Positions 55,585 to 64,000 of a stretch of DNA of 64,000 nucleotides are shown in pieces; positions within the stretch are counted from its first letter, which is position 1; every line of letters starts with the position of its first letter. The stretch covers positions 1,909,311-1,973,310 of the forward strand of contig PSQN01000002.1 in NCBI GenBank assembly GCA_002989075.1. Reading direction: 5' to 3'. Origin of the DNA: Arthonia radiata (taxonomy: Eukaryota > Ascomycota > Arthoniomycetes > Arthoniales > Arthoniaceae). Under the pieces are notes generated by a model. That model worked only from the letters and a program-made list of their open reading frames with translations, was not told the origin of the DNA and searched no databases. Both the position numbers and the translations under genes were made by a program.

Positions 55585-58500
55585 CTTTTATAGATCGCCT
55601 TAAGCAACTAACAAACTAAGGTATATACTACTATTCTTATAACTAACTTATCTAGAAACAAGACTCTATTAGAAAACAATTCCTTAGATAGTTCTTTAGA
55701 GGAAGAATAAACAAAGATTCCTTAATACTAATCGTCTAGCTCAACTTTAGTACGAAGTGTACTAATCTCGTCCTTATACAGGAGTAAACGAGTAGAAAAA
55801 CAGACAATACTACAAACATACAAGTTAAGTACCCTAAACACTCTTAAACAAATCTTAAAGGACCTTCTTAAGAAAGCAATAACCTAACCAGAATCTTTAA
55901 ACTATTCCTAAAGGACTAATATACCTTAAGACAAAGATATTACTATAGTATATAAAAACAATAATATTAAGATACTAGAATTTCGAGAAGATAGACAGTT
56001 TCTACAAATATTTCTCAGCCTGTATCGAATTAACCTTATTAACAAGCAAAGAGAGTTAGCTACCGATATAAAGAAGGTAATCTATATAGAGTTATACCTG
56101 CGTAGAGATACACTCTTATAGTTTTTACTACTCCTTAACGACTATCTCGACAACAGCAACGAAGCAAAGAAGAAAACAAAATACGTATTTAAATCTTATA
56201 CAGTATTTACAACGATACTCAAGAACATATATAAAGGAAAAAACTAGAAGCTTGAAGCACAATATAAGCTCAAAGAATTTAAACAAGGCAATTTATTAGT
56301 AACACAGTACGCAGCTAAGTTTATAACGTACGCTTATATTACAGAATTCGATAAAGAAGCCCTAGTAGTTTAGTTTTATAAAAAACTCAACGAGAAGATA
56401 AAGAATCTTATATTATACAAGGAACGCGCAGAACGACTCACAGATATTAAGTCTTAAGCAACAAGACTTAACCAACGACTTCGAGAACGGAAACGCGAAC
56501 GAACTAGTAAACAGCCTAGTTGAACACCGAACACGTTCTAACATCGCTACGACAACCGTCGTACCAAACCTATAGATCTTAACGCGCTCCAGAAGAAAGG
56601 ATTGTAACCCAGTCAAAAGAAATATAGAAAACTTTCGGAAAAAGACTAAAAGTATCGACTTACTAATAACCTCTACCTTTATTGCAGCAAAGAGAGCTAT
56701 AAAGTAGCCAAATGCAGATTTAAACAGAAAGGCCCGACTAAGAAGCTTTATGCTCTTAGACAAGGCGGATACAATAAGAAAAATGTAGCCGAAGCGCTAA
56801 CGCAACTTGAAGCCTATACAATTAAGAATCCTAAGAATTTATTAAATTCCCTTTCAGTATTGGCCAAATTAACATTAAAGGAGATTACTAGCTAGAAACT
56901 AAGAATTAACTTAAAGGACGCATACGATATAGTTCTAATTAAGGAAATTGACTAAAATTGGATTTCGCTACAAGACAACTATTACAAGCAGCTTTCAGTA
57001 GTATTAGCTCGTAATCAAGAACAATAACTTCAAGAACTTAAGAATTACAATATTAAAGCTTTACAACAGCTTATAAGACTCGTAGCTATAGAAGAATCGA
57101 AAAACTAACCGATCGACGAATCTTAGGCCTTAGTAGCCAATAAAGAACGGCTTCGAGAAGAAGAGGAATTATTATTATCCGAAGAGAACAAAGAACAACC
57201 CAACTATATAGACGCAATATTACAATTACAAGCGGCTAGGTTATATTTATAGGACCTAGAAGCCCGAGCAAGAATATAGTTACTTATTAATAGACTTAGG
57301 TTTATAGGACAAGGCTATAAACTAGTACTACGTCTCAATAATATTCTTATTAATACAACAATAGGAGTAGTAGTATTCCTAGGATAGTACGTAGTACGAG
57401 CAATTAAGACCAATAAAGAATTTTAAGTATCAATCAAACAATTTAACGAACACTCAGATACCGATAAAACCTTCAGGAAACAGGTTATTACTAACTACTA
57501 CAATACGTAGAAACAGGCATACTTAGTATTATCGGGAAACAAATACGCTGTCTACAAACTTAGGAAAGAACGAGGACGACGGCGTCTAAGTCTCTACCCA
57601 AGAAGCTAGTAGAAACACTTTATTTACTATCAAAAAAAGAACAGGAACAAATAAAAGTACTACTCAACGGAACCCTAGTCACTATTATAATCGATTTAGA
57701 AGCAACAGAAAATTTTATTTACTTTAATACAGTATCCAAAATTTAGGAAAAACAACACAAAAAAGGATCCCCGTACAATCTATAAGTCGCGGATAGATTT
57801 AGAAATATATATTAAAACGGCGCTATTATACATAAAGTCAGAACTACTATAAGAACAGCATAATTTTAAGAAAAAATTGTCTTGAACGTTACCAATACTA
57901 AAGCATATTAAGTAATTCTAGGAACATCTTTTCTAAATCGATATATACTACAATAAAGGAACGTACTAACGTTATTTCTAAGATAGGAAGCAAGACAATA
58001 CCGAACTATTTCGTTTATAAAAGATCTACAGAAAGATACTATCGACGAGTTAGCAACGGCCATACTAACCTATTATACTAAAAGACGCAGAGAGCGTGCC
58101 TAGATAAGAGAAGTAGCTAAATTAATAAGCCTCGATACTCCTTATCCGGTATTATCTAAGGAATACTAGCAATACGAACGAGTTTTTAAAGAAGAAGCTA
58201 ACAACAAGTTACTAAAATATACACTATAGGACCATAAAATTAAGTTTCTACCCGACTTAAATTCCAAGAGCACAAAATTATACCCAATAAGACTAAACTA
58301 CCGAAACGAATATAAAATATACGTCAATAAACTTAAGAAGAAAGGATTTATTAGAAAATTAGAAGCTCTATTTAAATGCTCTCTATTCTTTGTTCCCAAG
58401 AAAAGAGACAAGCTCCGACCGGTTATCGACTATCGACCAATAAATTCTATAACAAAGAAAGACGGACACCCTTTACTACTTATTAATAACAAAATAGACT

Positions 58501-61000
58501 CTCTTCGGGGAGCCTAATAGTTTACAAAAATAGATCTTCGTGGAGCATACAATCTAATCCGAATACAAGAAGAAGACGAGTAGAAAACAGCATTCAAGAC
58601 GCCCTTCAGCCTCTATAAATACCTCGTTATACCTTTCGGATTAGTAAATATACTAGCAACCTTTTAACAACATATCAACAGTATACTAAAAAAGCACCTT
58701 AACGAGTTTATTATAGTATATATAAACAATATTATTGTCTACTCTAGAACGCTAAAGGAACACAAGCAACACGTTATATAAGTATTAGAACAGCTAAATA
58801 AACACAACCTTTGTATTAAGCTCTAAAAGTATAAATTTTATATATAGGAAACTAACTTCCTAGGATATATTATTCAGCCTAACATAATTAAAATATTACC
58901 AAACAAGATAAAAGCTATACTTAAGTGGCCTACCCCAAAAACTATAAAGAAAATACAATCCTTCCTCGGCTTTAGAAACTTCTACAGAAGATTTATTAAT
59001 AAATACTCTAGAGTAGTCTTACTACTTACAAAACTTACGCAAAAAGATTTACCCTTCGTATAGAGAAAGAATCAACAGGACACGTTTCAGAAATTAAAGC
59101 AGCACTTTACGTCTATACTAGTTCTAACGACCTTTAACTATAACAAGCTGACTACTATAGAGATAGATACATCCGACTACGCAATCGAATTAATATTAAG
59201 CTAACTAGATAATAAAAATATACTATACTTAGTAGTATTTTATTTAAGAACAATAATAGTATTAAAACTTAACTATAATATTTACGATAAGGAGCTACTA
59301 TTAATCGTCGAATTACTTAAATACTAGAAGCACTATTATACAATGCCTAAGCACCAAGTACATATTATTACTAACTATAAGAATCTAACACAATTTACGA
59401 CAACCAAGGTTCTCAACCAAAGATAAGTAAAATAGTCAGAAGAATTAGCATTGTTCGACATACAAACTACATATTAAAAGGAATTAGAAAATTAAAGAGC
59501 CAACGCTCTTAGTCGAGAATTAAACTATATAGCAAACAAAACGTAAGTCTTATATACAATTTTACAAGAGAATTTAGACGGTACGCTTAAACCTAACTAA
59601 GTTAGCAAACTCTCAATAATAATAAGAATCGAGAATTAGTCTAAAAGGTAAGAACTAATATAAGGGTACAAGAAAGATTAAACAACGTAAGACATACGAC
59701 TTAAAAATAAGAATAAACTTAAAACCTTTAAGAGAAAGATCTATATTCTATATAATATACAAGATATAGTTATTTAAAAGGCTTACAAAGAAGGCTACAG
59801 AAGAATAGCAACTACAATAGAGAAATTAACAAGAACGTACTTTATACTAAAGTTACAAACAAAAATCGTAGACTTTATTTAGAAGTACGATATCTGCAAA
59901 AGAACCAAGTTAGAAAGACACAAGCCTTACGGCTTACTACAACTATTACGAATTCCTAATAAACTATAATCCTTACTAACAATAAACTTTATTATTAACT
60001 TACTACCATCATTAGAACTAGGAAACACAACTAACTACGACACAATATTTGTTATTGTAGATCGATTTACGAAGTACGGATACTTTATTTCTACGCGTAA
60101 GAGCGCAACAGCCCAAGAAACAGTATTTCTTTTGTATAAACATGTCGTTACGCAACATAGAGCACCTAAAAAAATAATCTTAAACAGAGATCGATTGTTT
60201 ACTTTAAAATTCTGGGATACAACTCTAAAACTTATAAGAACAAAAAAAAAACTATTAACAAGTTTTTACCTATAAACCGATAGATAAACGGAACGACTCA
60301 ATTAGACGCTAGAACAGTTTTTACGAGCGTATATTGACTACTTATAACTAATATAAACACAGTTGCTACCATTAGCAATATTTATATACAACAATAGCGC
60401 GAGCGCTACCAGAAAAACACCCTTTTACGTTAACTATAGGCGACACCTAACATTAACTAGAGACGCCAGACTTTAAACTACGAATTTAGAACTCGCCGAT
60501 ACCCTTTATAAGCACAGAAAGATTATTTACGACCACATAAAAATTAAACTACAATAGATATCAGAGGGCATACGAAATACAGCGAATAAGTCTAAGTTTA
60601 AGAGACTAGACCTTAAAGAGGGGGGCACTATTTATTTTTACAGACAATATATTAAAACAGATCGACTATACAACAAGCTTAACTACACAAAACTCAGACT
60701 ATTTAAAATCGCAAAGATATTAGAACTAGTTACCTTTAAGTTAGAACTACTACTAACGATACGCATACACAACGTCTTTTATAAGTTACTTCTTAAGCTA
60801 GTACCAGAAGAAGTACTAATAGTAAGCAAAGAAAAAGTAAAGATACCTAACTTAGACAATATATACCAAGTAGAACGAATACTCGGACACAAACAAACTT
60901 AGGACAAACTATTCTATCTTATAAAGTAGAAAGGATATCTAAAATTAGAAAACATATAGAAACCAGCAGAAAACCTGTCGAGAGAACTTAAAAAAGACTA
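55585..61000 (+). pseudogene. Gypsy-2 gag-pol remnant with chromodomain
   Basis: Gag is seen at about 56000-56500 (YKLKEFKQGNLLVTQYAAKF) with a decayed zinc knuckle near 56670. Reverse transcriptase lies at about 58300-58800: FFVPKKRDKLRPVIDYRPIN, TKIDLRGAYNLIRI and VYINNIIVY, where both catalytic Asp of the usual YxDD have become Asn. RNase H follows (DTSDYAIELILS; YDKELLLIVE), then integrase at about 59800-60450 (IVDRFTKYGYF). The chromodomain at about 60858-60975 reads YQVERILGHKQT, stop, DKLFYLIK, stop, KGYL. Stops replace many Trp and Gln codons. Confidence 0.85.
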
Positions 61001-61846
61001 CTACTAAACAAACCTAATATAACGAAGGAAGAAGCCACGCTACCAGAACAATAGACAGTACTAAGAATTATCGCAAGGTTCTAAAGAAACGTTAAAACTA
61101 ACGGCAGAATCCAAGTCATTAACAGTAGAACCCTTAGCTAAGAACTCTAGACCAGTACTTATAACCTACGACCCATTCTACCGAGCTAAATTCTCCTTAG
61201 TACACACTAAGACATCCCAACGAGCACAATTCGCAGCATTACGCTTAGCTGCAGCTATCCGATTATTAGCATTAAGCAACCGAAGCTAACTCTTAATATC
61301 CTCCTACACTCGAGTACGAGTATAAGTAGTATTATTCTTAACTCTCTTCCTCTTTCGTTAACGGTCTTCTTCTTTAATTTAACGCTTCTCTTCGTAAAGC
61401 TCCTTACGACGCTTTCGAAGAAAGTCTACTACAACAGGTTAGCTACGAATAACAAAACAAACAAGACACGAATACACTATCCTTGCTTGTTATACGAACG
61501 TTATATACTAAACTAGACTAAGTATAGGCAGTACAAGTAACGTCCTCTAATACCAGCTAATACTTCTTACCTTAACGAAAATAGTTAAAACAAGGAGGCA
61601 TACTGTCTACGACAGGACGTTTAACAGCGAGAGAGCGATAAATAGCTTATTTAAAATCTGTAGTAGAACGAGGCTTGCGAGACTTACAAGGCTTAGACAT
61701 ACGGCTTTTAACAGTCAACTTAGTAAAGTCCTTCGAAGAAGATATAACGGGCAACTTATAGTATAAGAAAAAGAAGAACAGAAAGCAGACAGCCTTTTAA
61801 GATTAAAAGGTTAATTAAGAACAAATTAACCCTAAAGAGGGGCTAA

Positions 61847-62539
61847 TATTAAGATGCGGCGCTAGTATAACCTAATCTACTATAGTTAGTATTATACAAA
61901 TATATAAACAGTTAATTATAACTATAGAGTTATATAACTTACTAAGACGTACTAGACGTACTAGACGGACTAGACCGTCTAGCAGCCCTAGTAGCTCTAG
62001 TACTACTAACCGTTATATAACCTGCTAAGACGTACTAGACGTACTAGATATACTAGACCGTCTAGCAGCCTTAGTAGCTCTAGTAGACCTAGAGTACGAG
62101 CTATATTATAGACTATATAGATAGAATAACTATCTATCTTAGTAGATAGATATCCGTAAATTTAGATTTAGAATTAATATTGTCGTTTAATATTAACTCT
62201 AAGGTATTAAACTTAATTAGTTCTTCTTGCCGTAACGTAACTAGTAAGCTATAAGCAATTCTTATAAGTATTAGCGCAAAGCAAAACCCTATAGCTACGT
62301 CGACGTATAAATAGAGCGACTAAGTCTCGAAAGAGCTTTCCTGTGCGGCCTTAGTACAATTCTCCTAGCTTATTTATATTACCGGCTAAGTCCTTCGTTT
62401 AAGACTTATAGTTTGTCCTTTACTTCCTTAACCTCCTCTCCCGAGTTAGATATCTTAGTAATTATCTCCCTCCCAAGATTATATTACCCTTAACATAGAA
62501 TAAGACCAAGCAAAGCGGTTACAGCCGCCCAGCGTTACA
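61847..62539 (+). repeat. Gypsy-2 3' LTR
   Basis: 693 bp, collinear with 54892-55584. It starts TATTAAGATGCGGCG and ends CGTTACA. Differences from the 5' copy are mostly transitions, with more TA in this copy. Confidence 0.92.
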
Positions 62540-63905
62540 CTATCTACGTTCTTTACAATTTAATTCCCGAATACGAGCACATAGTAGCTATTATTAGTCA
62601 AAGCTATCGGCAAACGACTAGCGATATAAGTCTACAGAACTTATTTAGTTAACTTATAGACAATAAATCGACGCAAAGGACCGGAAAAAAAATTAAAATC
62701 TCTAAGTAAAAACTAAGAAAAATGCTCCTTTTATAACAAAAAGGGGCATAAACCGGCAACTTGTTAGAAAAATACCCAAATCTCTAGCTAAATTCTAACA
62801 AAAGCTCTAAAAATACCGATTTTTTAATATTTTCTGTATATAGTTTTAACCTACAAAAAGAACAATGCTTTACAGCATTACTAGACAGAGTTAATTACTT
62901 TATTAATTCTTAAATTCTTAATATAAGCTTAATAAGCTATATTTACTTAAATATTGACCTTCTAATAGATATTCGGCCAACTAACTAAATTATTCGTTAG
63001 AGAGGGGGGAAGTTAATCCGAGCCTTTTAGATAGGTAAAGTAAAACTGTTCTATAAGAATAAAACAATTGTTCTAAACAAAGTTTTATTTGTTAAGAAAT
63101 TTAGAATTAACCTTCTAAGCTTTAATAAGCTTAGAAAGAGGGGAGGTAAGGTAACCTTTAACTAAAACAAGCCAAAAGTTAATTAAGTCGGACAACTAAC
63201 TACCGAGAGGCGGTATATTAACGGTTTAATAGTAATAAAAGCTCAGACTATTAATATAGTTTAATCTCTCTATACTATTTCTTTGAAAACTAACCTTTAG
63301 TATCAATAGATAGGATATATAGGCGAAAACGCCTTAAAACAGCTTAAAAAGGTTGCCCTAGAAATAGATTATTTAGACAAATAGAGAGATAATTGCTAAA
63401 TTTACTTTAAAGCAAAGGTAAGGGTTAAAGTTAGCCGAAAAACTCTAGACGAATTAGCTAATTATTTAGAAAAAGTCTACTTAGATATTTACAGGCTAAT
63501 TGTACCGCAAACCCCTTCTAAAGGTTAATTATTTACTAGCTTTATAGACAATAAAACCTGGTATACGACTATCGAGGTACTATAGTCTAAAGACTAGATT
63601 TTTAACGCACTATTTACTTATATTACTCAAAAAGAAACGCAGTTCGAGCATTCTTTTAAAAGATTATACTTAAATAACGCAAAAGAATATTGAAAAGGCC
63701 AGATAAAATAGCTTCTAGAATAAAAAGAAGCTATCCTAACGATATCCGTACTATATACTTTTTAGTAAAATAGACAAGCTAAACGCTTTAACTAAACAAT
63801 TGTTAGTAATGTTTAAACAATACTTTATACCGCCGGACTACCCTAAATATATTAAAGTAAAGCGCTAAAAGCAGCTACCTATATTTACAACAAGACCCCT
63901 TATAT
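62540..63905 (+). pseudogene. Copia gag-pol remnant, downstream part, ending at the telomere
   Basis: The gag frame resumes with LIPEYEHIVAIISQSYRQT. A zinc knuckle at about 62720-62770 reads KCSFYNKKGHKPATC, with one Cys changed to Tyr. The pre-integrase motif HRRLGHIGENALKQL-like sequence lies near 63310 (first His and Trp decayed). Integrase core follows: YLEKVYLDIY, FTSFIDNKT.YTTIEVL and NNAKEY. The last readable residues, about 63800-63903, match the copia GLP..YWSKALK..YIYNKTP stretch. Then the frame runs into TTAGGG. Stops are frequent. Confidence 0.82.
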
Positions 63906-64000
63906 TTAGGGTTAGGGTTAGGGTTAGGGTTAGGGTTAGGGTTAGGGTTAGGGTTAGGGTTAGGGTTAGGGTTAGGGTTAGGGTTAGGGTTAGGGTTAGG
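63906..64000 (+). repeat. Telomere, (TTAGGG)n
   Basis: Fifteen perfect TTAGGG units plus TTAGG run to the end of the window with no variant repeat. The G-rich strand reads 5'->3' toward the end, so this is the right-hand chromosome terminus. No subtelomeric satellite separates it from the copia element. Confidence 0.98.

Larger units (their letters stand above)
54892..62539 (+). mobile_element. Gypsy-2: second Ty3/gypsy chromovirus, nested in the copia gag
   Basis: 7648 bp with two LTRs of exactly 693 bp (54892-55584 and 61847-62539). The flanks CTACC (54887-54891) and CTATC (62540-62544) look like a 5-bp target duplication with one C-to-T change. Removing the element restores the copia reading frame. 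The interior order is gag, zinc knuckle, reverse transcriptase, RNase H, integrase, chromodomain. It is a different family from gypsy-1, with unrelated LTRs. A GAGGGGC run just before the 3' LTR is a polypurine tract. Confidence 0.9.
53765..63905 (+). mobile_element. Ty1/copia element, split by a nested gypsy and truncated by the telomere
   Basis: A candidate 5' LTR lies at about 53765-54271 (TATCAG start, probably from TGTCAG), followed by a primer-binding-like GGTTATAAGCTCGGATTAG. The gag frame runs to 54891, is interrupted by gypsy-2, and resumes at 62540. A copia-type zinc knuckle, pre-integrase HRRLGHIG motif and integrase core follow. The element ends abruptly at 63905 where telomere repeats begin, so reverse transcriptase, RNase H and the 3' LTR are absent. 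LTR borders are tentative; the domain identity is firm. Confidence 0.8.

Noticed and set aside
56413-56763. A 116-codon minus-strand frame inside gypsy-2
   Set aside because: It is antisense to the gag region; loss of TG on the plus strand depletes stops in some antisense frames and leaves chance ORFs.

Overview
The window is the right-hand end of a chromosome from a filamentous ascomycete, most likely a dothideomycete. It closes with a (TTAGGG)n telomere read 5'->3' at 63906-64000. The fungal signs are short spliceosomal introns of about 47-170 bp with GT..AG ends and CTRAY branch sites, a PDR-type ABC transporter, a fungal rhodopsin-fold membrane protein, RIP-like decay of retroelements, and introner-like elements, which are best known from Dothideomycetes. 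The class assignment is inference.

The left 45.4 kb is gene-rich. In order it holds: the 5' part of a UBE2O-like E2 enzyme (-), COG8 (+), a secreted aldose 1-epimerase-like protein (-), a doubtful small spliced gene (+), a PDR ABC transporter (+), an unrecognised 560-residue protein (+), a CmcJ/AsaB-like oxidoreductase (+), an EAF-type elongation factor (+), a CodA-like amidohydrolase (-), a SWIB/Snf12-Rsc6 chromatin remodelling subunit (+), a TLC-domain membrane protein (+), mitochondrial seryl-tRNA synthetase (+), a 109-residue membrane protein (+), mitoribosomal uS15m (-), cytosolic uS2/RPS0 (+), RNA polymerase III subunit Rpc17 (-), NOP58 (-), V-ATPase subunit d (+), a HUB1-like protein (-), GH27 alpha-galactosidase (+) and a rhodopsin-like 7-TM protein (+). 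These are mostly unlinked housekeeping functions. NOP58/VMA6 and UBE2O/COG8 share short divergent promoters.

At about 45.6 kb the sequence changes abruptly to AT-rich, stop-riddled repeats that fill the last 18.3 kb. Here lie a full-length Ty3/gypsy chromovirus (46393-53597, equal 527-bp LTRs, perfect 5-bp TSD) and a Ty1/copia element (about 53765-63905). A second chromovirus is nested inside the copia gag (54892-62539, equal 693-bp LTRs). The copia element is cut off in the middle of its integrase by the telomere. All carry TGG-to-TAG and GAY-to-AAY changes typical of RIP.

The most interesting system is a set of introner-like elements. One ABC-transporter intron is a head-to-tail stack of four ~142-bp units, most with their own GT..AG ends and branch site. 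A relative forms an intron of the alpha-galactosidase gene, another lies outside any recognised gene at 31164-31306, and a second subfamily (~310-324 bp) forms another ABC intron and recurs at 6516-6839. No CRISPR array, rRNA gene or convincing tRNA gene was seen. All exon borders were worked out by eye.
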